64,000 nt of DNA, from the NCBI GenBank assembly GCA_025201365.1, contig JAIXMF010000006.1:1054001-1118000 (forward strand). Reading direction: 5' to 3'. This DNA is from Syncephalis plumigaleata (Eukaryota; Zoopagomycota; Zoopagomycetes; Zoopagales; Piptocephalidaceae). Shown piece after piece: positions 1 through 12,153 of the stretch. Below the pieces are notes generated by a model. That model had not been told where the DNA came from, searched no databases, and worked only from the letters and a program-made list of their open reading frames with translations. Position 1 is the first letter of the stretch; every line of letters begins with the position of its first letter. The translations under genes and the position numbers were made by a program.

Positions 1-105
1 GCCATCGTCAAGGTTGACGCAAAGATTAACGCTAAGGTTATTGCCAAGATCCACGCCGATATTATCGCTCACATCAAGGCTTTGGTTAAGGCTGATGTCA
101 ACTAA
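1..105 (+). CDS. 3' end of an unrecognised gene (partial)
   Basis: The first 105 bases read open in frame 1 and end in TAA, giving 34 residues. They are almost entirely Ala, Lys, Ile, Val, Asp and His in a heptad-like, amphipathic pattern (for example KVDAKINAKVIAKIHADI). The codons used are GC-ending (gcc, atc, aag, gtc), unlike the AT-rich DNA that follows, which supports real coding. The start and any domains lie outside the window. It could be the tail of a helical secreted or surface protein, but no family is recognised. Confidence 0.55.
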   Translation, partial: AIVKVDAKINAKVIAKIHADIIAHIKALVKADVN

Positions 106-847
106 TTATTTCTCTAATATCTTTCTCTGGTTGACCACACTTGTTTAATAATGGTTTAAAGAAGCATATTGTCCTTTCTCTCTTTCTCGTTCTTCTTTTA
201 TACACTCGCTACACTTGCCATTCTCAACAACAACAACAACCCGCTCACACACCTACCCTTGTCCTTTAATTATAAGCAATCGCTCACTGCAACTAATTGC
301 TCATATCGGTCCCTAATACGCGATATATATATGATGCACAGTTTCTTGTTGTGTCTATTGTCACAGTAATCATAATAATCATAATAATCATAATCTAAAT
401 AAACAAACTAGCGCGCGCGCGCACAATTTTCAGCGCTGCAATACTTGTACTTTTTTGTATATTCTTTATTATTATCATTATTATTATTTATTATAAGCTA
501 GTATCAATTCTATTTGCAAATTATATATATTCCATTTATAACTACTAGTATAGCACTGTAAGCTACATAACTAACTAAAAGGCTGTGTTCCTATGATCAT
601 TTTTTTACGTAAATTGTTCGGCGGAGATTTCGCATCATTTCTTTTTTCCCTTCAAAATGGATGGCCAAATTGAAAGGATAAAAGAGCCCACCTGGAAGAC
701 ACACACACACACAATACTCAGCCACCGTCATTTCCATATTGTCACGTGATTTCTTTTTTATTATTATTGCACCTTTCAACGTGTAGCCGCGTCGATTATC
801 GTACTTGTCAGAGGAGTAGCGACCGTTGCTACTCATTCACGTAGACT
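106..847. other. Spacer between the partial gene and MOT1
   Basis: AT-rich sequence with no supported gene. It should hold the 3' UTR of the left-hand gene (an AATAAA-like signal lies near 397-403) and the MOT1 promoter. A short alternating GC run sits near 411-422. Small open frames here are low-complexity and show no splice or codon support. Confidence 0.6.
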
Positions 848-3800
848 ATGGCATCACGGTAGGTAGCGAACTATGTACTGTTGTTGCAGTTGCATGTATA
901 GAGCCTCTGTGCATAACTAACGGGTTCACGTTGAAATGCATCGAACGCTTCTCTCCTCGTGTACCACGCCGATGTAGGCTTGACCGGCTTGTTCTTTTGT
1001 TGAGCACGGGCTCGACGCCAGCTGTACGGCAGACGGCAGCGCGTCAACTAGGCGATGTTCAGAAGCAGTATCCTCATGAACTGCCTCATTTGCTATCGCG
1101 TGTACTATCGCATCTTCGTAGTAAATCTTGGGACACACGAATTGCGGCCGGGCAAGCGATCGAGGCGATTGTCGCCAATGTACCGCTTTGGGAGCCAAAC
1201 ACCGGCGATGTATCCGTACCAGACGCGGCGATCGTTGAAAAGCGTCTACGAGACGAGGAGAAGCGCGATCGGTTAACGTTTTCTACTTTTGATTTGGACG
1301 AGGTTATGCGATCGGGTAGACGTTTGCTCGCTTCGGCAGGCAAAGAATACGACGTGGATTTGGCGGGACTTGACATGGAGGAACGACTTGCCGCGCAACG
1401 ACGTGATCTTAAACGTACACTCGGTATTGGTAGTCAGTTTATGGATATGGATCTAATGGATGAGAGTGACCTCAATGTCATACCAAGTAATACTATCAGT
1501 AGTAGTAGTAGTAGTAGTGGCAAGCCTGTTACGGTTAAACAAGAGCAGAGTATTAGTATTACAGTAAAGGCCGAGGAGCCTAACCCGTTGGATAACCCCA
1601 ATCTAAGTAAACGGGAGTTAAACGCGCTTAAACGTCGCTTAAAACTAAAGGAGAAGACAAAGTCCAAGTAAGTTGTTTCTATAGATGAATGGTAGTTCTA
1701 TTCTTATAATGTGTTTCTAGAGTTCGTATCGTTAATACAACGACAACATCCAGCGGGAATAATGGTACAAGTAAAACTAGTAAGTTGATGATTCTAGAAT
1801 AGAATGGCTGATAATCATAATGACAACAATGATAATAATGCTTATATGGCGACTAGGTTCTGCGGCCATGGATATTACGGAACAACCGAATTCTGAAAAG
1901 ATCGCCATAGAATTTCATCCAGCTGTTGGTGCGGCACCCGGTGAAGATGGTCGATGGCCACTTGAAGTGTTGTGCGATATATTGTCACATGATTTATTTG
2001 AGTAAGTGTCTGCGTTCCACATTCATGATAGGTCATTGTTACTGAGTAATAACAATGCAATCGATGCTAGTCCATCCTGGGAGATTCGTCACGGTGCCGG
2101 TATCGGTCTGAGGACTATCTTTAAACGACATGCATCAGGCATGGGTAAATTAGGTAACGATGAATTTCCATTTGGTGTAGGCTGCTCTCACTAACTAGCA
2201 TATATATATATAATCTATAGCCGGTGTATCTAGCGATGTGAACGAACGATTACATCTGTCCGCTTTGGAAGATGCGGCCGTTCGGTTGATCTGCGTATTT
2301 GCCCTCGATAGATTCGGTGATTTCGTATCAGATCAAGTGGTGGCACCGGTGCGTGAAACTTGTGCTCAAACACTTGGCGCACTATTACAACACACGCCAT
2401 CTGCATTGGCCGATCAAATCTACGAAACGCTAGTCAAACTCGTGAAGCAACCGGCAATCGAACAGAAAGTATGGCAGGTACGCCATGCCGGTCTACTCGG
2501 TCTTAGATATGCGGTGGCCATATACAGTGATCGAGTGAGTCACTGGATTCATACCACGGTCGATGCCGCTATTATAGGGTAGGAGATTTATCACGTCATT
2601 AGATATCATTATCAATATCATAATACTAATTGTTTGCTCGATACCTGTTGATATACACACGTATAAATATATATATATATATAGATTACGTGATCCAGAT
2701 GATGATGTTCGTGCAGTAGCAGCTGGTGTCCTCCTTCCAATTACAGATACACTGGTTACAGACTGTCCACAACGCCTACTAGAAGTGATCCATGTGTTAT
2801 GGAATGGTCTACGTGATGTAAAGGACGATCTATCAGCCTCTATCGCTAGTATGATGGATTTGGCCGGTGAGTTGAGTTATAGGACAAATGCTAGTTAGTT
2901 AGTATTCCCTTACGAATGATATTAACTATTACATATACAGCAAAACTATGTTCATACGATACTGTATTACAAGAACTACAACGTGTTCAATCAACTGAAC
3001 CCGAGTAAGTGTTGTTATATATATATCTCTTTGCGCATATATGTGCAGTAAGTTAATATTGTATTTTATAGACTTGCATTGAAACAACTAGTTCCACGAC
3101 TATTTCCCTTCTTTCGTCATACAATCGCCTCGGTTCGTCTTGCTGTGTTGCGAACCTTACAAACTTTATTGAATGTACCACAGTTGGATAAATTGTGGGT
3201 TGACACCGTCCTATTACAACTTACATGGCAGAACATGCTACTGGAAGAGAAACGCGTGAGTGTCGACTTGCATGTCAAAGAGATGACTCGTTAACAAATA
3301 GCATAACTCTCTCTCTTTATATATATACTAGGATATCATTGCACTATCATTAAGGGTATGGTCCTTATTAATGAAATATATGGCAGAGCATAGGCAGGCT
3401 GAACTTCCAAGTATCGTTCATCCTCAACTACTGGCCACATGGCTACATTTACTCTTGACTCCCATTGGAACACCATTAGAGATCAATCTAATTCTATCCG
3501 GTCGTTCGATGCCAAGTGAACGCACGTCCATGGCAAGTCAGCCGCAATCGCATTCATGGCATAATGTCGATGCTGCGATGCTCAAACAAGATTTATCCCT
3601 AGTGGAGTATGATGTGGTTCTAGCGGCCCGTATTGCAGCCGCTACAGCTTTAGGTCAACTACTTACGGCATGGCCATCAGAGGTATGCTATATTTATAGG
3701 TGGAAAACATGCATGTTACCATATGTCTAACTATGCAATCAATTAGCATCATGCCACCATATTTAAGGATCGACTCTTATTGGAATTAAATCGACCACTA

Positions 3801-6800
3801 GCTCATGCACGTCGTATGGTATCAATTCTATTAGCGGAATCAGTTAATACGTTCATACATCCTGATGTTGCGAAGGTAGTTACATCCTGTTTATGCAAAG
3901 ATGACTGTTTAATTATATAACAATTAGAATCCATTGGAGAATTCGGAACTTGCTCAAGCATGCTACGCGGAACTACTCTTACTATTAGAGAGACCGGGAC
4001 CTGTGCACTATGTTGAATTGGATACATTACTACAACAGTTACGCTTACAATGTTTAAGTTTATGCGATGCATTCATTCATGCTGGCGTGTCAATACCCGA
4101 TGGTGCTATCCCCGCCATAAGTAGCGTGCCCATTTGTGAGGATGATCAAGCGAGCTTTACCGTTACAATTGCTGATGAATGGGTAACTATTATTACGAAG
4201 AATAGCCATTACTATTGAATAATAACGTGCTGATTACGCTATTTGTTAGGTGAATACGCAGTATCCGAATCTTTTAACAAAGGTGACAGGTCCGAATTCA
4301 CAAGATCATTTGGCCGCTTTGAAGGAGAAGCACCAATTGCTCGCGACTACACTAGAACGATACAACACGGAGAAGGAGGCACTTACCATTAGTACGCAGG
4401 CATCGATTGCTGGAGCGGCTATCGCTTATGGCGTTCTACCCTCCAAGCTGAATCCAATCATTCGTGCACTCATGAATGCTGTCAAGGTAAGTGGGATAGA
4501 ATACGCACATCGCATGTAGATACAAGATAATCTCATCTAATCTAATCTAATCTAATCTATATATCAATTAGCATGAATCAAATGGTGATTTACAACAAAG
4601 ATCAGCGCATGCTATGGCTTGTCTCGTCAAGCTATGTGTAGAGCGAAGCAGACAAGGCAAAGGAGGCAATCCAGCCGACAAGATTGTCAAGAATATATGT
4701 GGATTCTTGTGTGCCGACGCGAGTAACACGCCAGTGCTAGAAACACAACAACAAAAAGAGGGAATATTATCATTGGAGACTAGCGCAATGGACGTATCAA
4801 CAACTGGTGCTAGTGCTGCTGCTGCTGCTGCTGCTGGTGGTGGTGGTGGTAGACGACGTGGACGTGCCTTGTTAGCTGCACCGATTGATGAGACACCAGA
4901 AGCACGCGAAGTACGCTTAATTCGTCGCGGTGCTGAATTGACACTTCGAGAAATGGCACTTTTATTCAAGGATAATCTATTTAGCGATTTGCCTAAACTA
5001 TGGGACTGCGCCAATACACGACTATGTACATCATTTCCCGCTGGTAAGAATCATATTAATGAATCAATCTATTATTACATTAGAATATATCTATCTAATC
5101 ATATATATATATATATATATCATTAGAATTGGCACAATGTGACTTGAACCCTTCACTATCCGTCGGTCAGGAGATAATTGACGCATTGCAACTAGTCATA
5201 TCATTATCCCCGCATTTAGATACTGCATTATACGAACAGGTAAGACATTGATGACGAAGATGATGATGACGAATCATGCTAGCAACTCATACTAATACGA
5301 GTAATGGTTCAGTGGAGCACATTGGTTGAATTAGTGATTCGAGGACTATGCTGCCAGTACTCTGCTATTCGTCACATGTCCGCACGATGTTTGGCCATTC
5401 TATGCGACACGCTAGGCTATACGGCCTTGGAACCATTTATGAAGTATGTCATTCCACCATTAGGCGATGCGGAGAACGTAATTCATCGACAAGGTGCCAT
5501 TGAAGCAATATCACGTAAGTCATTCTATATATATGTATATACGTATATATGTATATCAAGTATAGTAAGATGCTAATGTGGTATTCTAGTATTGGTACAA
5601 AGTCTAGACGAGGCTATTCTTCCATTTGTTATATTCTTAATCGTGCCGGTACTAGGACGAATGAGTGACCCGGACGATCCTACACGTTTAACGGCGGCAA
5701 ATTGTTTTGCTCAATTAATTAAATTGGTACCACTTGAGGTTAGTAATCATTTATGACTATTCTCTATTTACACTCCATTAAGCATCATTGTACTACTTAA
5801 TATGTATATATATATATGTATATATATAGTCGGGTATTCCAGATCCTCCAGGTTTCTCAAAAGAAATGATGGCACAACGCGGTGAAGAACGACGATTCTT
5901 GGAACAATTAATGGATATTAGCAAATTGGAGAAATTCACCATTCCAGTATCTATCAATGCTGAACTACGTAAATACCAACAGGACGGTGTTAATTGGCTT
6001 GCTTTCCTTAATCGTTATCAATTACACGGTATCTTATGTGATGGTAAGTAGTTACACTATACATATACACACACACACATATATATATATACATATATCA
6101 TTTACTCTATTATTATCATAGATATGGGTTTAGGAAAGACCTTGCAATCCATTTGTTGTCTCGCCAGCGATCATCATTTAAGGGCTGAACGATTTGCCGC
6201 GACAAACTCACCCGAATTCAAACCGTTATGCTCCCTTGTCGTGTGTCCTCCAACACTGACAGGCCATTGGAAGCATGAGATACAAACATACGTGACAAAT
6301 TTGAATCCACTAGTTTACAGTGGACCACCCGTTGAACGAGCACGGTAAGTGGATGACTCTTCCCTACATTATTGTGATTCCATAGTCATGCTTATTAATG
6401 GTTGTATCGTGAACGAATAGCCTATTGCCTACATTCTCTCGTTACAACGTCATTATTATGTCGTATGATATTGTACGCAATGATATCGAGAGTTTGTCGA
6501 AGTTTAATTGGAACTATTGTATTTTAGACGAAGGACACATGATCAAGAATGCCAAAGCGAAACTCACCATTGCCGTTAAGCGTATCAAGGCCAATCATCG
6601 AGTCATCTTATCGGGTACACCAATTCAGGTATGATTACTAGCATACTTATTATTAGTATTAGTATTAGTATTAGTAACCACTTGTTTAGAATAATGTATT
6701 GGAATTGTGGTCATTATTTGACTTTTTAATGCCAGGTTTCCTTGGTACTGAGCGTCAATTCAATGAACGATACGGTAAGGCAATTCTAGCCAGTCGTGAC

Positions 6801-8110
6801 AGTAAGACATCCTCCAAGGAGCAGGAAGCGGGCGCGTTAGCATTGGAAGCATTGCACAAACAAGTATTACCCTTCTTATTGCGTCGTCTCAAGGAGGATG
6901 TACTCAGTGATTTACCGCCAAAGATCATTCAAGATTACTATTGTGAATTGAGTGGACTGCAAAAGAGACTATACGATGATTTCGCGCGTAGTCAAACATC
7001 GGGTAATCTACGTGTTTCACTAAATAATGACGCTGAAAGTGGAACTACAGCCAAAACACACGTATTTCAAGCTTTGCAATATCTACGTAAATTATGCAAT
7101 CACCCGCTCTTGGTGTTAGATGCTAAGCATCCACGATATACCACGGTTATGCAGCAAATACGAAAGGAAAATGCTTCGTTGCACGATCTAAGTTACGCGC
7201 CCAAATTACAAGCACTAAGGTAGATAGGATGAAACGAGATATGGTCATACGCACTCTAATTGCATTATTATAGACAATTATTGCAAGATTGTGGTATTGG
7301 TGCAACCGGATCTAGTGCCGGCAACGCAACGGAAGATGCTGTTACCGATGCACCGACCGTGAGTCCCCATCGAGTACTGATCTTTTGTCAATTGAAGGCG
7401 ATGTTGGATATCGTAGAGAAAGACTTGCTAAAGCGTCACATGCCGACTGTTACGTATTTACGCTTAGATGGTAGTGTCGAGGCAGATCGTCGACACGGTC
7501 TAGTACAACAATTTAATGCGGATCCCTCCATTGATGTTCTACTGCTAACTACGCATGTTGGTGGGCTCGGTCTCAACTTGACCGGTGCCGACACGGTCAT
7601 ATTCGTTGAGCATGACTGGAATCCCATGAAGGATTTGCAAGCCATGGATCGTGCTCATCGTATCGGACAGAAGCGTGTGGTCAACGTTTATCGTCTGATT
7701 ACGCGTGGCACTTTAGAGGAGAAGATTATGGGGTAAGTAGACGTGACAAATAACTGTATGTATGTATGTATGTATTAACATGATTAACATGATTACTCTT
7801 TATTATTATTATTATTATTAGATTACAAAAGTTCAAATTGAATATCGCCAACTCGGTGATTAATCAACAAAATTCCGGTCTACAAAATATGAATACCGAT
7901 CAAATACTCGATTTATTCAGTGTCGATGGATCTGCCGAGGACACAAGTCGTACGGGTGGTGGTAATGGCACGAATGCTACAGGCGGTGATCAACACGACG
8001 GTGCCCCTTCATCTATGAAAGCCGCCCTTGAAGGTCTCGATGAACTATGGGATGAACGTCAATACGAGGAGGAGTACAATCTTGATCAGTTTATTGAATC
8101 GTTGCGTTAA
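848..8110 (+). CDS. MOT1: TATA-binding-protein-associated ATPase Mot1/BTAF1, 23 exons
   Basis: Swi2/Snf2-family ATPase that removes TBP from DNA and so regulates RNA polymerase II transcription in the nucleus. Exon 1 is only 11 nt (848-858, MAS plus two bases). Exon 2 (978-1667) continues in phase with RLDRLVLLLSTGSTPAVRQ and SKSWDTRIAAGQAIEAI, the classic Mot1 N-terminus. HEAT-repeat exons follow up to about 5738. The helicase part starts near 5944 (RKYQQDGVNWLAFL) with Walker A DMGLGKT (6122 onward), DEGH box (about 6528), SGTPIQ, LRRLKEDVLSDLPPK, and the C-terminal lobe motifs LTTHVGGLGLNLTGAD and DRAHRIGQKR. The 23 exons sum to 5,607 nt (1,868 residues), close to the yeast protein. Other exon starts: 1721, 1857, 2071, 2221, 2685, 2941, 3072, 3332, 3747, 3928, 4250, 4572, 5127, 5313, 5590, 5830, 6122, 6421, 6690, 7274, 7822. 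No frame break is seen. The 3' UTR runs straight into a DNA element. Confidence 0.97.
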
Positions 8111-8119
8111 GATGAATTA

Positions 8120-9235
8120 CAGGCTTTTTCCATCCAATTTGCGCAGTTAGCTTTCTGTTTTATGAATAAATAATAGCTATAATAACACTTACAAGTATTT
8201 CTACCCCTGTATTCTGGGTGCCTTGTCGCTTGGGCGACAGTGCGGCGGTTGACGATACAACCTGGTTAATTTGTTATTTGTTGTTTGGTTCCTCGGTGTC
8301 CTTGTCCTCCTTGATCTTGAATGATTGGAAGCAACGACCCTTGGATGAAGTTGTGTTGGAACATCGGTTCCACTACGAAGGCATTTGGTGATTTGAATGA
8401 AATCCAGACGAGCAACCATAACCCCGATTCCACAAACGATACTCGTATCCTTTAACTTGCATGTCCTCTTTATATTGTTTGATGTGTGCATCTAGTAGAA
8501 TAATGAATTAGTATACTGTAATAAATATCAAAGTGTAATGAGGTATACTTACCGTAAGGGATCATGACAAGTAGTAGGACACTTTCTCATTGATAGTGTG
8601 GGAGCTATGGTTGCTCGATTTGCTCAAGCACAATGTGTAGGCGATATACAATAAGGTAGTGTGAGTAGAGTGTAATAGGGACGATTGAACTGGAAGGTGA
8701 AGATAAGTTTATTCAGTTCGTACAAAATAGGACCCATATTTATAGTGGATAATGTAACATTATTCAATATTGAAACTATGGTGAGTGTTGAAGGGACATG
8801 GCTGTAATACCAACATAGATACCAATATCATGATGCAGAAATGGTTGGGGGTAATAATAAGCAATAAGAAGCGCATCTCAGAAAGGATTATGTATACCTC
8901 TAGATACATTTCATCAATGGTGTTACCTTCAGGTGCTCAAAGAAATGAAGGATCAGTGCAACAACGAGGATCAAACAGCGGAAAACAACTTATCCGTGAT
9001 TGTTATCGCTTTGCATCCAAGATATGTAAGTTCTATCAACGTGTCTATTACTTATTATCACTAATTGTAATATATGATATCGCGATCATCAACATCTCCC
9101 TCAACTGCTAGTGCCATAACAACTACTCAATAATAATACCAATGCGATAATGGATGTTAACTATTGTGTAAATCTGTTTATTAATAAACAGCAAATGTTA
9201 AAGGATAAGTGCGCAAATTGGATGGAAAAACACTG
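8120..9235. mobile_element. TIR DNA transposon copy 1 (Tc1/mariner-like ends, TA target site)
   Basis: The left end CAGGCTTTTTCCATCCAATT is matched by an inverted right end (GGATGGAAAAACACTG). TIRs of about 28 bp share the core TCCATCCAATTTGCGC. TA dinucleotides flank both ends (8118-8119 and 9236-9237), as expected for Tc1/mariner-type target duplication. It is 1,116 bp long. The same ends recur at 37019-37583 and 44777-45014. The interior holds a decayed minus-strand TnpB/Fanzor-like coding segment (about 8200-8600). No intact transposase is visible, so it is probably non-autonomous. An AATAAA-like signal lies just inside the left end. Confidence 0.88.
8201..8600 (-). pseudogene. Decayed C-terminal part of a TnpB/Fanzor-like protein inside element copy 1
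   Basis: On the minus strand a zinc-ribbon-like stretch KCPTTCHDPLR (about 8555-8585) is followed by a likely intron (GTAAGT donor, CTAG acceptor near 8491). Then comes a frame aligning with the better-kept copy at 37130-37348 (shared LDFIQI, VPTQL and YRLWNR blocks). In copy 2 the block reads WNRDMAACLNF, resembling the RuvC-III/NRD segment at the end of TnpB and Fanzor proteins. Here the block is shifted by an indel, so it is broken. Assignment rests on motif recall, not a search. Another TIR-element protein with a similar C-terminus is possible. Confidence 0.5.
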
Positions 9236-9237
9236 TA

Positions 9238-9702
9238 TTAATTAAATAAATATGTTTACAAATCGACATTTATACTACATACATACATACATACATACAT
9301 ATAAGTAGCATGGTTGATTGGTTCACAGCAATGCCAGCCTTTACAGTGGAATAGAAGACATGCAATAAGATGCATACTCACCACGTGGTAAATAATTGGA
9401 TTACGCACGCTCAGGTTATGCTATGATGATGATGCTGGTAGCTTCATGTTATGCGATGCCAACTTAAGGGGAGAGAACGCAACTATTCTCTTTACTTCTC
9501 GCCTATATTTACCATCCCTATTTACTCGTTGCTTCAGCTTATAAGGAGCGACAACTCTCGGTATTGTTCATAATATATATATTCACTTGCAGTAATCTCT
9601 CTATATCTCTTGTTCTAATCTCCGTAATACATACATACATATATTGTGTAAACAGCTATTAATACTTATTATTATTATTATTATTATTATTATTTCGTTA
9701 TT
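9238..9702. other. Upstream region of the esterase gene
   Basis: No gene seen. Contains a short CATA repeat (about 9278-9300) and a TTA/ATT run directly before the esterase ATG at 9703. Promoter elements are not clear by eye. Confidence 0.5.
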
Positions 9703-11251
9703 ATGAAGCTACTATCTTCCAAGAATAGCTTACTGCTATTCCTATTATTAATTGGTCAAAGCTTTAATACTGAAGCCTTACTTAATTTGGAGCAAACAGT
9801 AAGAAACCTAGACAATGTACCTCTAGTGGAGCAAGCGTCGAGGAGCAGTCTAGCCGATATTGCTACGGAAGTGAGTGACGACGAAGCGTTAATAGTCAAC
9901 ACTAAATACGGTCGACTACGTGGACGATTGAACCTGACACTCGTGCAACGACTTGGCTGGCTACTAAACACTAATAAAGATCCTAGAAAGTATCCACGAG
10001 TATTTGCAGGGTAAGTGAATAGAAAAGTAACCTATTCTGTAAACAATGTGCTAACTAATCAACAGTATTCCATTTGCTGAGAAACCATTGGGTAAACTCC
10101 GATTCATGTCACCTGAACCATTGAAAGAGGCATGGGAGGGTGTCGATGCTAGTGGTAGACCATTTGGCAAGATACGTGATGCCTTTCATTACATGCCAGA
10201 CTGCTCGCAACGATTCATCTCGCTTAACAAGGGTGAAGACTGTCTATATCTTAATGTGTTCGTACCACCCGCTGATCGTGTCAATCCTGCACGACCCTTA
10301 CCGGTGATTATCTCGATATTTGGCGGTGCATTCTATTTCGGTGGAGCACATGAGTTTGGCTTCTACAATGGACAGTATATGACCGAGCATAAGGCTGCCA
10401 TTATTGTCACGATCAATCATCGGCTAAATGCATTCGGTTTCCTTACAAGTGATCGTATACCGGCCAATGTTGGTATTGAAGATCAATGGATGGCCATGAC
10501 GTGGATCAAGGAGAATATTCACGCGTTTGGCGGTGATCCCGATAATATTACATTAATGGGTATAAGTTCGGGCGCCACTTCCATTGCTATTCATATGACA
10601 TCACCGTACACGCCACCTGGTCTATTTCATCGTGCGGTAATGCAGTCGAATCCGTTGAATATTGGCATGCGAGCACAACGAGATGTAGAAAGGGCGAGTG
10701 TTGATTTGGCGCGTGTACTCGGCTGTCTCGTCGCGGATGATCAACATGCCAATGGTGGTGAATCCATCGATCTAGCGTGTATGCAAGCAAAATCGGAACA
10801 AGAGATACTCGATGCCATTATAGAGTCACCTAGTGGGCCATTGTCCGGTGTGACACGCCTATCGGATCAATTTGCTTGGTGGCCATGCATCGATCATCGT
10901 ATTATTGCGGAGGATCCATTGGAGGCATTTAAACTGGGTCATTTCAACAGAGATATACCAGTGATCGTTAGTAGTACTAAGTAAGTGGATGATTGATATA
11001 TATATATATATGTGTGTGTAATTCATTGTGTTATTGCATCACTAATGAATCATTATTATTATTCGCATATTATTTATAACTATTAGGGATGAAGGTGCTC
11101 TATGGGTGTTTAGTATGACATTTCCACTCCTTAATATTTTCGGCTTTAAGCCACCATTTGCACCAAATGATTTCCAAGTTGCTATGGAGAACTATTTCGG
11201 TAATGCCATTGATAAGGTGAGCGGTTAGCGTTAAATGTAATCTACGTGATT

Positions 11252-11283
<32 letters not shown>

Positions 11284-12034
11284 ATATTGATAATCAATTA
11301 GTTCAAGGAATTATATCCAATTACCGATACGGCATCGGGAAATATGGAGACATATACACGTTTATACACTGATTACGTATTTATTTGTCCTACTAATGAT
11401 GTAAGTAATTGCTAAGATATCACATAAGTAACAAATGGGTTATAATATCGCTATTGACGTACAAATAAACAAATAGATGGCCGATGCCATTAAGAGACAT
11501 GGTGGCAAGGTGTTTGCTTATCATTTCACGGCCAAATTCAATACCATGCGTGTTGGTAGGTGCTCATCATTGGAAATAACCCGTCAATTACCATCTGTTA
11601 CTAATAGTAATCTGTATTCTAGGATATTGTCAGGATCGTGTTTGTCATGCAGGTGATCTCCTATTATCCTGGCGTACGGCAATTTCTCTCGAACCAATAC
11701 CACCGAGTATCAAACAATTATCCGATAAATGGATTGGTTATTTGACGAACTTTGCCACCACCGGTAATCCAAATGATGGGCCAACAAGCCATATTACATT
11801 GGCAAACGATAAGCAAGTTGATCTAAATGCTTGGCCTATTTACATTAATTCGCAAAAGAGTTATCTACGTCTTGATACTACCGTGGAGAGTGTGGCACCA
11901 CCACGCGCTGAATACTGCGATGCATTGGTAAGTTAGCAATAGATGGTCAATCACCAATTAATCATTAGCTATATATGTATGTACTATACTAATACCATGA
12001 TAATTATTAGAACACGCTCAAGCGTAAGCTCTAA
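9703..12034 (+). CDS. Secreted type-B carboxylesterase/lipase-like protein, 7 exons
   Basis: Alpha/beta-hydrolase of the carboxylesterase (cholinesterase-like) family. Exons: 9703-10010, 10066-10980, 11087-11216, 11302-11400, 11477-11555, 11623-11927, 12011-12034. They sum to 1,860 nt (619 residues). A signal peptide is evident (MKLLSSKNSLLLFLLLIGQS). Family landmarks in order are IPFAEKPLGKLRF, EDCLYLNVFVP, the oxyanion-hole loop FGGAFYFGG, GIEDQWMAMTWIKENI-type helix region, nucleophile elbow GISSGA (Ser near residue 269), acid loop KDEGAL and HAGDLLLSW for the catalytic His. Two changes from the usual pattern are seen: the elbow is GISSG instead of GESAG, and the oxyanion loop is FGG instead of HGG. 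The triad is still present, so activity is plausible but the substrate is unknown. An AATAAA lies at 12115-12120. Confidence 0.93.
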
Positions 12035-12114
12035 CGGACGAATGCACATCTGTTCATTCATTCATTCATTTCCTTAACAAGGTGTTAACCTAGTTATTAC
12101 TATGTTAAATTATG

Positions 12115-12120
12115 AATAAA
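12115..12120 (+). terminator. Likely poly(A) signal of the esterase gene
   Basis: AATAAA about 80 bp after the stop codon and just before the next TIR element. Confidence 0.5.
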
Positions 12121-12153
12121 CAAACAGTAATCAGTTCATTCTAGTTCATTGTA

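Noticed and set aside
8785-9111. Plus-strand ORF inside element copy 1 as a transposase
   Set aside because: No DDE/D motif or helix-turn-helix is seen; the composition is not transposase-like.
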